DNA from: Amphibalanus amphitrite
Taxonomy: Eukaryota; Arthropoda; Thecostraca; Balanomorpha; Balanidae
Direction: 5' to 3'
NCBI RefSeq assembly: GCF_019059575.1
Contig: NW_024881614.1
Span: 372,001-436,000, forward strand
Length of the DNA: 64,000 bases
Shown: positions 10,486-22,100 of the stretch, piece after piece
Numbering within the stretch: the first letter of the stretch is position 1
Layout of the letters: each line of letters opens with the position of its first letter
The notes under the pieces: model-generated
Seen by the model: only the letters and a program-made list of their open reading frames with translations
Told to the model about the DNA's origin: nothing
Databases searched by the model: none
Made by a program: the position numbers and the translations under genes

Positions 10486-11655
10486 TTAACCCGCGCCGTG
10501 CTGGTGGTCTGCACTTTCCGCCAAGTGTTGGGGAAAGTGCAGGTCTAACCCCCCCCCCCCCCACCGTCTAACTCGGCTCCTGGGCCACGTAGCGACACGC
10601 GGTAAGTGGCAATCGAAAGAGCGTCAAAAGTAAGGAAACAATCATTTTCATTTTTAAGGTCAGGTCAAAGGTCAGGTCACCAGAGATCATCGAAGGTCAA
10701 ATTTAGTCCATTTCAATAATTTTGGAAACTGCCAACGGCTCGGGACTCAATAGAACTACAGCGCCGCCGAAAAGCGCATTCGATAGCCCTTTTACAGATC
10801 ATTTCTGAGTAATGATCTCAGATTTGACCTCAGGTCAACGGTTTAGCCTCCAGAGGGCAAAAACTGTAAAAATATCGGTTTTCACGAACAATGTTTTTCG
10901 GCAATATATTTTGACTAAAGAAAAAGCCACGACATTGCTTTTGCCAGCATCGTGTCCCTCTCGTCGAGAAGCGTCGAATGAACTATTTGTTGACCTTGAA
11001 AGGTCATTTCGAAAATTTGACCTCAGGTCAAGTTCATGATCTGACCGAAAAGGGTAATGTTGCATATCAATCGATCCGTATCGTCGAGCTGAGCACATCT
11101 GACGTGTTTTCATCGCTCTAGCACGTCTCTATCAAAAGTTATAGCCAAAAAAACTGCTTGTGACCGTTCATGACCTTAGATGACCTCAGGGGCATAGAGC
11201 GGAGTCACAGGTGCATTTTTTACGATTCAGTGTGTCATGTTTACCTATGAAGTGATGTTTGAGAGCGTTTTGAACGATATTCGTCCAAAAGAGGCGCATT
11301 TCAATTTTCTCCTATTGACTTACAACGGAGAGGTCGCATAATTGACCTGACCTTAGGTCACAGACATAAAAAATCCGAGGTATACATTTTATACATACTG
11401 CTACTCATATCAATAGCTTAAAGTTTCTAAGTGATTGTTCAGTCGGTGTAGCTATAGCGAGCCTTCCAACTTTTTCTGAGGTAAGGTCACTTGACGTCAC
11501 CTGGTGACCTGACCTTGAACGACCCGGGTCTGAAATTTTCACATGTGCGGAAATGATGTATGAACAGATCGCACCGTCGTTTTTGAGATATTCGCAAAAA
11601 CCCTGAGGGGGGGGGGCGTAAAAACGCCCTCCCCCCCCAGCACGGCGCGGGTTAA
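10486..11655. mobile_element. TTAA-type non-autonomous element, family B
   Basis: TTAACCCGCGCCG at 10486 and CACGGCGCGGGTTAA ending at 11655 bound a 1170-bp element. It has AGGTCA clusters (10660-10700, 10830-10850, 11015-11030, 11340-11360, 11480-11515) and a right hairpin with cap CGTAAAAACG at 11617-11626. In inverted orientation it matches the interrupted element at 42211-46160 over its whole length. It is non-coding. Confidence 0.8.
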
Positions 11656-12557
11656 GAAGTAATACGACTTGGTGACTGATCAAATAATGAAAAAGCTACG
11701 TCCTATGATTCTTGCTGTGTATATGTATCATTTTTGAGCAATCTCGTCCTTTATTTTATATTCAGTTCATATTTTAGATAACTAAGCCGCTGCTTGTATT
11801 TGATACAAGATTCCTATATCGCATGAAACATACTTTAGGTGCGATGAATTTTTTCCTCTTTCCTTATCTAAACACATCAAGGTAAGCATGTCTCTTCATT
11901 TATTATTACAATGAGTGCTCTTATGGCATATTGACGAGCATTTTCGACCAGCTTTCACGCAGCGACAGCGGCCAGTGCACACTCTGCGACAGACACTGGA
12001 AATTGCCTTGGCCGCTGCCTCCCCCCCCCCCCATGCCATACGCGCTACCTTTCTCAGTGAGAGGGGTCACCATCCGGAATGTTTTACAATATGGAGCAAA
12101 TGAATGACAATGGGTGCCTCAGATGCCTTCGTTTGCTGAATTGGCGAAGGAACTGCGAGTGCAATTGTGTTCGGAAAGTGAGATGGCTTTTCAAAATTTA
12201 ATTTGGTGGGTTTCCATAAGAACTTATAACGTCCTACATATAAATAATTGCATGCAGCTGTAGGTATTGAAATTGTAATAACGCCCTCTACGGTCAAGGT
12301 GCCAAGCCTAAGCCACCAAATGCTGACACAATGTCGTTTCATTTCACTCAGTTCACGCTTCATAATGACAATGACTTGTTGGCCACTAGTTATTCAACAA
12401 TGGAATTTGGAAAAGTGATTTCAAGATTAAATTCCAATCCTCATTCCATCCTACAATCGAGCAATCACGTTTGACGATAAAAATTCTTTCCGGTTGATCT
12501 ATTGCTACCCAGAGAGCCATTTATGTATATTCGTAATGTGGACATAGATTACACAAC
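11656..12557. other. No supported gene
   Basis: AT-rich sequence with a short C-run near 12022. An uninterrupted frame on the minus strand (12067-12363) has no recognisable domain. Confidence 0.4.
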
Positions 12558-13729
12558 TTAACCCGCGCCCCGTAGGGGGGGGGGGGGGGCGAAACGGCCT
12601 CTCCCTGTTCTTTTCCGTCGATATCTCCAAAACGGCTGGAGATATCCCCACCAAACTTTCAGAACCCCTCCGGGCATCAATTTTACACATTGAGACCAAA
12701 AATTTTTCCGGAGGCTATGATATGTCGGCCACAAATGACGTCAGAATGACGTCATGTTCTGTCATTTTCGACCGAAAAAAGACCTTCGCGAGAAGGCCTA
12801 CAGATTTGAAGATACAGAAAAATGATCAAAATATAAAAGGTGTAGAATTGACAGGGCTACAAAACTTTAATCTCGGATTTTTGAAATTTTTGAGTTTTGA
12901 CCCCTAAAAATCAAAAAAGCATATTTTTGGATATATTAGCCGAAAAATCAAAAAAGTTTTTTAAGTTTCGAAAAAAAACGGAATATATGTGAGAGTACCT
13001 ACCGTCTTCTATATACATACCAAATTTCATATCGATACCTCGTTTTTTGGCCAAGTTATAGCGGAAAAACTGTTCAAAAATGATGACGTCAAATTTTCAA
13101 ACTCAATTTTTGGCAATTCTAGACCTAGTAGAGCAGAACTAAGACCACCATTAGACTCCCCGTGACGAGCTGCATCGAAACGATACCCATTTTATGCAAA
13201 AATATCAACTTTGAAATTTGACCTAATTTGACCTGACCTTGACCTGACCTTAACCAAAATGTGACCCAGGCTGGCCCCAAAGGCTGCCTAACCCACATAA
13301 TCGCATTTGTCATGTAAAATGGACCATAAAACATGTATCACACCACACTTTCATATTGTGACCCCCGGTGACCTGACCTCGCTGTGACCTGACCTGGTAT
13401 CAGTGACCTCAGATAGCAAAGTATGTGTTTGACGAACAATGTACCATCGATGGTTTTCAATAAATTACCAATTTACTCGATTTCACAACACATTTCTTGA
13501 AATGCCTGTGAACGGTGAAAATCCGACCTTTGACCTGACCTGTGACGTCATCGGTTTGACCTAGGTCAATGAAATTTGGTCACAAGGTAGTTCCCCGGTA
13601 GGGCTATCGAACACTGTTTGAATTTTGAAAATCGGCCGGTAAGTTTCCGAGATCTAAGGGGGGGGGCCGAAACGGCCCCTCCCCTACGGCTGGTAGGGTC
13701 CGCCGATAGCCCTACGGGGCGCGGGTTAA
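12558..13729. mobile_element. TTAA-type non-autonomous element, family A
   Basis: TTAACCCGCGCCCC at 12558 and GGGGCGCGGGTTAA ending at 13729 give a 1172-bp element with inverted termini. It has paired TGACGTCA sites at 12736-12743 and 12747-12754, TGACCT clusters at about 13218-13250 and 13368-13400, and a right hairpin with cap CCGAAACGG at 13667-13675. It is non-coding. Confidence 0.85.
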
Positions 13730-13737
13730 AGTCAGAA

Positions 13738-13919
13738 AGCGGGCAGTAGGCAAACTGCCCAAACTTTTGGGCGGTATGCATACTGCCCAAGGGGTCGGGT
13801 AGTATGCATACTACCCGGGCGGTATGCATACTGCCCGAGCTGTTGGGTAGTATGCATACTGCCCGGGTAGTTTGCATAGTGCATACTGCCCAAGTTAGCA
13901 TATGACCCGTAACATATAT
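13738..13919. repeat. Array of 20-bp palindromes (right, inverted copy)
   Basis: This is the inverted counterpart of 10212-10432. Units of the type GGGCGGTATGCATACTGCCC end in gttagcatatgacccgtaac. The two arrays face each other across about 3.3 kb that contains two TTAA elements. Confidence 0.75.
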
Positions 13920-14879
13920 AATAAGCAGCAGCTGATGATGAATTAAGTTTTGATGGCAAACAACTATGCATTTGGTTTAGCTTTACATTTGATATTTTTA
14001 ATGAATCATTGCTTTGCACTCAGACTCAACAACATACGGATGACTACTGACTAACTTTTACTCTCAAAGAGACTCCTAAGCGCTAAGTCGGTCGAGTGCA
14101 ACTTTCAGGGGATAAGCAGTCTAACAGGTCGGATCCACTATGAAAATTACAAAGGTGACTGGTGGGTGAGAGGCGAAGGAACTTACCGAAACATGACTGA
14201 AATACTATTTTGTCGGTCTTTTGAACGTCGCTTACCACTTGGCAGCGTCTAAGGCCTCGCATTACCGGCCTGTCCCGATGTGTTACGATTGGAGTGGACC
14301 ACTACCTGGGTCCTGCAGGACCCACCAGGTCATGGATCCAAGCCATCGCGTGGATTACTATCGACCTAGAGGCTCCCAAAGCGTCATGTCGGTCAAGTTT
14401 CGCAGTGCAGTGTATCCATTGGGTGTTCTTACCGGTAGTGCATCACAGCCATGAACCGGAAGCTGAGTGCTGAATATGTATTGTCCGTTAGATTCGCTGC
14501 ATTTATTGCCAGCATTATCGTTTGACAGCATTCAACTCGATGACTTGTCGCACAAACCTGCGATTAGTCCAATGCGCGTGTTTAGATACAGTGAGAGATG
14601 CATTTATGTTATCAAAGGACCTGTCATTAAAGCAATGCCAGGCGAACGTAGCGAACATTAAATCATAACTATATTAGAACAAAGGTTTATGCACACAATA
14701 TTAGGGCATATAAATTCATTTATAATTTGTCCATTGAGTATGATTTATATGTCCGGTTGACATCCGTCACAGAACGTTTTCCTCATTCCTTTTTGAATAC
14801 AGAATAAACCATGGATGTTATTTCTACATATTCGTATTTATAATTTACATCTATTATTACCAGTAAAACGCCTTTTGGG
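13920..14879. other. No supported gene
   Basis: Two short plus-strand frames (14221-14454, 14467-14661) lack domains and splice support. No repeat family seen elsewhere in the window is recognised here. Confidence 0.35.
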
Positions 14880-15280
14880 CGAAGAACGAGCGAGCGAGAT
14901 AGTGAGCCCTGCACGTGCGGAAGGGCGAGAGGGTACTTCCAACGGGCTTGTGCAAAGCACCATTCTAACTGGTCGCTAGCGGTGTGCCAAATTTGAACGC
15001 AATCGGCCCAGCCGTTCCTGAGATCTGGAAGCGGCATTCTGCACGTGCGCACGTGCAAACGGGGTCCAAAATGACTTTTGCACGGCACCCTACTAACCGG
15101 TCCCCAACCGTGTACCAAATTTGAGCGCAATCGGCCCAGCCGTTCTCGAGATCTGGAAACGCCCCCTGCACGTGCGCACGTGCAGTAGCACCCTAACCGC
15201 AACACATGGGAATGCATTGCCTGGTGGGTGCCTACCTGTATGCCAAGTTTCAGCGAAATCGCCCCAGTAATTACCGAGTT
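14880..15280. repeat. Tandem modules with double E-box palindromes
   Basis: Units of about 125 bp share caaatttgagcgcaatcggc, then cagccgttc, tgagatctgg and TGCACGTGCGCACGTGCA (15040-15057 and 15166-15185). The module recurs at 43790-44115 and, as a single palindrome, at 3874. It is non-coding. Confidence 0.6.
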
Positions 15281-15484
15281 ATTGAAATGGGAACACATTT
15301 GGCACCTCTACTTTTTGTATTTTGCACGTGCAGTGGGGGTCACTCACATAGATCAAGGGTATCCGACCACTAGTAGAAAGGATGCAGCTACCTTACAAAA
15401 ATTACCGCAAGACAATCGCCCAAGCGGCTGCTGAGATATGAGCCTCTCAAAATCACAACTTTTGCAAAACAGCTTGAACACCCT

Positions 15485-15745
15485 TGACTTTTCACGTGGC
15501 ACGTGCCACGACGGTCACTGAGATGTGTCAAGAGTAGTCAATTACGGGGTAGAAGGGATGGGGCTACCCAGCAAAAAAGACCGCAGGGCAATCGGTCCAG
15601 CGGTTGCTGAGATATAAGCCTCTCAAAAGCGTTACAGGCCGGGCCGGGCCGGGCCGGGCCGGGCCGCTCATACTGAGATTTTTCCGTTATATTGAAAAGA
15701 CTTCGCTTCGCTCGCTGCGCTCGCTCGCTCGTAATTACAGTTGAC
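15485..15745. repeat. Dispersed repeat D
   Basis: Second copy of the 6640-6945 repeat. It carries a short GGGCC tandem run (about 15640-15665) and a cgctcgctcgct run before the taattac end. Confidence 0.6.
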
Positions 15746-16235
15746 CGCATAGTGCACACGGACAAATGACAGCCACAGGTGCATCTGTAGTGTGTTACCT
15801 GTTCCTCCTACGCCATCGCCCATACCCAAACGTTATACAACCAAAATTGTCGCTCACCAAAACTCACTCGACGGAATGAATTATGATTTGTTTGATTTGA
15901 ATACGTTACGGAAAGCATTAAAGATAGGAGAGCTATTTTAGCTAACCCACGAGGAAGTGGAGCTCAAGGAAAGCCAGGAACTCAAAGGAACTCTGCTGCT
16001 GATCGAAATCTCTATGAATTGGGATTTTCATTTTGCAGGAACATTTTTCTTTCGAGTTTAGGGTCACCAAATCGTATCGTTTGCTAAATTTTGAGCTAAA
16101 TCATGCTAATTCCCTAGAGCAATAATTTACATATTTCTTTACTTCTTCCACGCATTTCCGATGCACGGCGATCAGTGAGCGGCGCCACCGAGCAGTGCTG
16201 CTGGCTGGGCAGGACGGGGACCGGGCCGCACCAGG
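15746..16235. other. Upstream region of the two-exon gene
   Basis: AT-rich sequence becomes GC-rich after about 16160. An in-frame stop at 16176-16178 lies upstream of the ATG at 16236. No TATA box is clear. Confidence 0.35.
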
Positions 16236-17560
16236 ATGGCTGACCGGGTGGAGCCGCGCCACGAACACCGGCACGCGCACGGCATGTCAGCGGACAAAGT
16301 GCGCTCTTACATCCACCAGCTGTACGGCGGCGAGCGGCCTGAGCGGGCCGAGCGCCAGCGCCACTCGGCGCCCACCGTCTCGGACCCGGTGCGCGCCCGA
16401 GAGGCGGCCGCCTCAGCCAGCCGCGCCAGCCGCCTCTCCGAGCAGCGGCCCTTCTGGCACACCAGCCTGGCCAAGGCGCGCCAGCTCAGCCGCGAGTCGG
16501 CGCCGCCGGCCGAGGTGCTCGACCGCGCCATCGCCGACAAACTGGAGACGCTGACCAAGGCCAAGGCGAGCGACAGCGTCCAGGAGCTCACGGTGCGGAA
16601 TGTGGCGCGACACGACAAACGGTGAGCTACCCAACTCATACCGAGAATGAACATAAAACTGCTTTGGGACACTGAAAATTGAGCATTCTGAGCTGGGAAA
16701 TCTTGATTCCTCATCCTATCCAAATTGCTTCAATGCAAAACGGGTTGGCGAGCGTTTATTTAATACGCCGACGATGCCACATATCTTCATTATTTGGCAG
16801 CAGATGCCTCTCGTACCGCGCGCCTGTCTCATGCTGTGCCGCAATGCTTCCGCGTACTTGACTTCTCTGCCAATAGATGTCTCTCGCGCTGCGCGCCTGT
16901 CGCATGCTGTGCCGCAATGCTTCCGCGTACTTGACTTCTCTGCCGATAGATGTCTCTCGCGCTGCGCGCCTTTCGCATGCTGTGCCGCAATGCCGCCAGG
17001 TAGTTGACAACTTTGCCGATAGATGTCTCTCCCGGAGTGCGCCTGATACATACTGTGCCGCATCGCTCAGCAGTTACTTTTTTACCTACACAAGAGCATT
17101 GCGCTTTTGGGACGCTGTTTCTCGTGGCAATATATTCGCAATAGGGATGTTATGTAATTCCATAGAAGCATGTGCCTATTGAACATCGCACGCCTTTACC
17201 GCATATTTTAGCGATTTTTTCGCGGCCCCCATTTCGTCAGACGTATCAGACTCATCTTTTATTTCACCGGAGCCGAGAGCTCAACCTTTTGTCTCCCATC
17301 GTGTTTGCACCATGTCAACCCTATCCCGTCCCTCCCCACGTCTCCTCAGCGTGGCGCGGCCGGTCAGCAGCCGGGAGCGTCAGCAGCGTATCGCCAGCTG
17401 GCTGCAGCAGGTGGAGCGGGCGCTGGGCGAGCGGCGGAGGCTAGCCGTAGCCTCTCCCCAGGCCCCGCTCTGTGCCGAGCTGCCGCTGCCGCTGACCGGC
17501 GCCGAGCCGCGCGGCAGGACGGCTGAGGGGGCCGAGAGGAGGCCCGCCCGCCGACCGTGA
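16236..17560 (+). CDS. Two-exon gene of unknown function (198 aa)
   Basis: Exon 1 (16236-16621) starts at an ATG with A at -3 and G at +4; an in-frame stop lies 60 nt upstream. It ends at ACAAACG|GTGAGC. Exon 2 (17350-17560) follows a pyrimidine-rich tract ending CTCCTCAG. The phases fit (2+1) and the joined frame gives 198 residues ending at TGA. The protein is basic and soluble, without a signal peptide or membrane segment. Noticeable pieces are SADKVRSYIHQLYGG (about residues 17-31), PFWHTSLAKARQL and, in exon 2, RERQQRIASWLQQVERALG, likely helical. High GC in the exons against AT-rich flanks supports coding. I do not recognise the family. A 73-bp tandem repeat fills much of the intron, and AATAAA lies 77 nt after the stop. 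Confidence 0.65.
16803..17070. repeat. 73-bp tandem repeat in intron
   Basis: About 3.6 copies of a 73-bp unit (tgctgtgccgcaatgcttcc, cgcgtacttgacttctctgc, agatgtctctcgcgctgcgc). The motif tgctgtgcc recurs at exact 73-bp steps (about 16833, 16906, 16979, 17052). It lies wholly within the intron of the two-exon gene. Confidence 0.85.
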
Positions 17561-17636
17561 CCTCAGCCTTCAGGAGTACCGGAGGATGGGACGAAAATCC
17601 GTAACGTGGCTTGTACTCATGTTTCGTAAGACGCCA

Positions 17637-17642
17637 AATAAA
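17637..17642 (+). terminator. Polyadenylation signal AATAAA
   Basis: AATAAA lies 77 nt after the stop codon of the two-exon gene. A second AATAAA near 17871 is an alternative. Confidence 0.5.
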
Positions 17643-17909
17643 GCGTATTTTTATGCAAAATGTGTGACGCCAATCAGTTATCTAATACGCACTTTTATTA
17701 GCAGGTTTTTATCGTCATGCGTATTTTCGGTCCTCCGTAAACTGATTTTGATCGATTCGTTAATCATCCGACCCACGCATTGCTAAGAAATAACAGTATT
17801 TCTCATCTCCACCCCACGTCAAGCTAGGCGTTCATTTTTCTGTCTCATACCGCACTCAGAGCCACAATAAAACTCGATAATCTCTCCAAAATTAATTATA
17901 TTGGGATAG

Positions 17910-18480
17910 GTGATGACAGCCAGGGCTGCGCGGCCCGGCCGGTGGGCGCGCGTGCCACGCCGCGCCGGCCGCCGCTATGTACAGGTCTCCCCCACCGAAC
18001 GCGGCCGGCCGGCGTCCGCGCCCCTATTGCTCGCGCACGCCATAACGCCCTCGGCTCTGCCGTCCGCGTCGCACGCGCGGCTTCCATAAGTAGAAGTTCA
18101 CGGCCGAGAAGTCCGCCAGCGAGCGACGGCGACGGGCCACACGTGCGGAGCAGCGGCGGCGGCAACTCAACAGTCGGTCACTCACTCACACTCGAGAGAT
18201 AACATAATTATTGGTGCGCTTCGTCGTCGGCACCGTATCGCGCGGCCCCGTCCGCGGATATCGGCGCCCCGGCCGCCCGTGGCCGTACTGTGTTTGTGTG
18301 TCTGTGTATGTGTGTGTGTGTGTCACGCGTACCAGTGTCGCCGGCCGGCCGGGCCAGCGGCGCGCCTGAACCACTGGAATCCGTGCCTCACTCGACGCGT
18401 GCTGTGCGCGGTGGCGGCCGCTGCGGTCGGCCCGGCGCGGCGCGGCGGCTCCGGAGCCAGAGGTGGCATTAGCTGAAACA
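17910..18480. promoter_or_regulatory. CpG-rich island
   Basis: A GC- and CpG-dense block between the two-exon gene and the last found RRBP1 exon, with a short (TG)n run at about 18290-18324. Long frames on both strands are compositional. It may be a promoter or may hide an untranslated exon; nothing specific can be assigned. Confidence 0.3.
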
Positions 18481-18620
18481 GACCGGGCAGACTGAGGTCA
18501 GACAGCTGGAACAGACTGGTCAGACAGACTGGCCTGACCGACAGGTGGAGCAGACTGGTCAGACCGAGGTCAGGGACTCCGAGCGCGGCAGGCGGGCCGA
18601 CTGATGTTCACAGGTCAGAC
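18475..18620. repeat. Degenerate CAGACTGGTCAGAC repeat
   Basis: Short irregular repeats of cagactggtcagac and gaccgaggtcag types, a decayed minisatellite next to the CpG island. Confidence 0.5.
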
Positions 18621-19030
18621 GTCAGAATGGGAGAAACGGCATCCACTTCGAAAACGTAATCCAACAAAAATCCTCCTTATGAGGTATACAAACAGACGGC
18701 ACCATTGTTGGAAATAAGGCCCTTTGCTGCTGCTGGTCCCAGTCGGGTCCAAACGATTCTGTTCTCCGTTACAAATTTATACTCCGGCACCTGAAATCTC
18801 TTAAACTTCCAGCCTCTGTGATGAAAAACTGCTATTATTACGCCTAAAACATGATTGCAGTCATAACACTGAGAGAACACATTTTAGCAACTGTCACATT
18901 TAGTAGGCCAAACTCATGATAATGTACACTGCAGTCGAGAGTACTAGCGCCAAGAACCACCCCACTCCAATTTGGCCTGCTCCGGTATGCCGCTGCATTA
19001 TCAGCCCCGGCGGTCGGTCGGCTGACTGAC
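18621..19030. other. Presumed RRBP1 intron, no exon identified
   Basis: It follows the donor of the last identified exon. The frame of that exon stays open to 18844, so a retained-intron ending is possible, but the read-through residues are not coiled-coil-like. The last 3' coding exons were not recognised anywhere below 19031. Confidence 0.35.
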
Positions 19031-19152
19031 CTGGCCTGTGTGTTGAGCGTCGCTCGGAGCTGGTCCACCTCGCGCTGTTTGTCCGAGAGCCGCCGCTCCC
19101 AGTCGCGGTCACCGTCCTCCACCGACAGCTGCAGGCGGGTCAGCATCGACTC
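19031..19152 (-). CDS. RRBP1: RRBP1 exon 11, last one identified
   Basis: 122 nt from CCACGCAG|GAGTCG to GCCAG|GTCAGT, ending in phase 2. SMLTRLQLSVEDGDRDWERR matches the conserved tail block of the family. The acceptor plus exon start is repeated upstream at 19211-19440. Confidence 0.8.
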
Positions 19153-22100
19153 CTGCGTGGGTAGATAATAGATACTCAGTAACAGATACTCAGTGGTGAA
19201 ATAACGGATACTGCAGGCGGGTCAGCATCGACTCCTGCGAGGGTAGATGAACAAAGATCAGTGGCGGGACAACACAAGTCGGGTCAGCATCGCGGATGCT
19301 CCTGCACATTTAAAAGATTGGGCCAGGCGGACAGATCATAGATACTCAGCAACACGTAACTCAGTGTGGGGGGGGGGGGAGAGGGGGATGGTAAACAGAT
19401 ACTGGACTCGGATCAGCAATAGACTCCTGTGTGGGCAAGAAACACAGCAGCCGAATACGTAGCTAGGCATAACGGATGCTGGTAGGGACACGGTTCACGG
19501 GTGATTACATAACATGATCAAGGGACATTGTGGAGGGCCATGAACGCAGTGCGTCCAAATGCTTATAGGAATATTATTTTATTTGCTGCACATATCAATG
19601 CAATCATATATCAGAATATATTCGATGATTTAGATCAATGGCAGCAAAATGACGCTTAAGTACCAAACCATTACGAAATACTAGCGTAACAGCGGCATTG
19701 AATGCATGCGTTTTGTAGATCCGTTCATCGTTATAATGTCCAAGACGCAACCGAGTGCAGTCACCCACGCTACCACTATATCTACCGCCCCCGCTCACTG
19801 CACCGTTGGAACGAAACCCGTCTTTACCAGCTGCAGACCGAACTTATCGCTTTTGTTGGCACATGCCGTCTTATAAATATATGATTACTTTGAAAAGGAT
19901 ATCGTTGAATTAACTTCGCACCAGCTAAGAGCCAGCGTATTTTACCCCTCTATTTTCTGAACAGCCCTCAGGAATGACAGGTCTGTTGCCGAAACTGCAA
20001 GGGTTGAGCTGGGAACTCCAATGTTAACGAGTGGCAGATACCAGTAGCAGCACAAGAGCTGAGCCACGAGCCACATATTACGTCTTTTTTACAGAAAAAA
20101 GACTAAGGCAGAACGGCACACAATAACGACACTTAAAACACGTAAACAAAAGAAAGCCAGCAGTTACCATCTGACAGCATAAATGGATTGCATCACCATC
20201 CACTGAAAAATTCATGGCATTTCATGACCACAACAAATGAACCTTATTCAAAGGCATGCGCCTTTCTGACAGTCTCATTTGCAAAAATTGTTGTGATATA
20301 ATCAATCAGACGCCATAGTCGCAGAGCCAGGAATGTTCGAATAAGGCGAAAATGCATAGACCTTTGCCGACTATCGATTTCGTTCGCTAACATTGCGAGG
20401 AATGGCCCGGGCCATTCACGGCAGGCCATTATACAGAGTACAGACGCCAGCAGCTTAGTAAATTTATCCACAGCCGAATTCGCAGCGCACCAGGCTCCTA
20501 CAATGGCAGTCAGGTTAGAGTTTTATCGTAATGAAATGATTAAAAGCGTGATAAACATCACAGCACTTAAATATGTTCCTAACAATAGCAACACAGCAAA
20601 TTGTCCTGTGTCGCCTACTTCAATAACTTCGGTAATGGGCCATGCCCGGGACTGTCAATCTATAAATTAAAAACCATAGCTACTTTGATGCGCCTTTGAT
20701 GCCTTTTGCCTTTTGATGCAATATCAAGCCTTGTTTCCGTTTTATCTTTTAGCATATACTGAACCTAAAAATATAATGTCGTTAATCGTGACATTTGCAA
20801 ATAGCCAGTGGTGCAGCCCAGGACCGTCCCACCGATATCCCCCCCCCCCCACCTCCCCACTGCCCCCCCCCGTCCGTCCCCCTCTCCTCCCCACTCACCG
20901 TCTCTGTCAGCACGCTCTGGTAGTGGCGAACCTGGGCCATCAGAGCGTTCTGTTCAGCAGCCATCTCATGCAGGCGCCGCTCCAGAGCCGCGGTATCGGC
21001 TGAGGGCGCGGCCGCCGGCGCTGGGGCGGGGGCGGGGGCGGCAGCGGGGGCAGGGGCGGTTACAGAGCGCAGCCGCTCCTGCAGCTGTGACGACCAGCCG
21101 GCCGACTCCTGGAGAATGGAGGAACGGTCAGAGGGGTCAGGTACTGCGGCGGGCAACAAGCCGTACAACACACACAAGCAGCACATCACACACAACCAGC
21201 GCATCGCACACGACATCCAGCAAACTACACACAGCCAGCATAGTTTTTTCAGATATTGTACTCCTTCAGCCGACGTAAGAGCATAGTTGCAGGCAATAAT
21301 AACAATGAATGTCGTCTCTCACCACATCGAGTTGGTCGGCGTTGACCGTGGGGAAGAGCCCGACCAGTAGCTGTTTGACCTGCAGCCGCTCGGCCCGGCG
21401 CGCCGCCGCCTCCGCCGTCTGAAACACGCGGAGACAGGACACCGTCAGTTAGGTATACAGGGTGTCCGGAAAGTCCTGGCGCTTTTCAATATTTTTTAAA
21501 TAAATGCCTTTGGTCCATAGATACTCAACAATAGAACAAAACAATGACCACGAACACCAAGCCACATGCTTCTGCTAAGTGCCCATTCATTGTAACCACT
21601 GTCTGTGCCGATGACGGCCTCGACGCAAGGGCGGAAACTCCTGCGGTTTTTGATGATGCATGGTATTTCCTGTCCTCCCATGCTGTCATGATACGAGTCT
21701 TCAGCGACTGCAGGCTGTGATGAGAGGTGGCCTAGAGCTTATTCTGCAAAACGCGTAGCATGCCTTAGTCGAGCGGGTTAAGGCTGGGAGAATAAGGTGG
21801 CCTAATCTCATTTCACCACGGTGATCTGGTCCGCCGAGCTCCTCTGTCAGTTTGGTTTGGACGGCAGCGGCGTTGTTGGAGGGCGCTCCGTGCTGTTGAA
21901 ATGCGAAATGACTCTTAGGGCAAGTCGCCTTGATCCTCGTGTCCAGGAGCCCCTCGTGGACCAGCCTGTCATTCATTTACATGACCTTGACGAAGACGAT
22001 GGAACATTTGTGTCCATCAGACCCCAGATTTTCTTCGATTGCCGCTGAAGTGCTGCTTCAGTCTCCGCAGCTTTGGCATACCGTGGTCGTAACTGAGGGA

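Noticed and set aside
10212..13919. CRISPR-like array of palindromic repeats
   Set aside because: The units abut with no unique spacers of constant length, there are no cas genes, and the genome is eukaryotic.
16307..16723. 138-codon minus-strand frame at the two-exon gene
   Set aside because: It is the reverse complement of exon 1. The plus strand has the better start, splice sites and polyadenylation signal.
21701..21976. Active mariner transposase
   Set aside because: The catalytic motif Asp is changed, the frame is short and the rest is frameshifted. Only the termini are intact.
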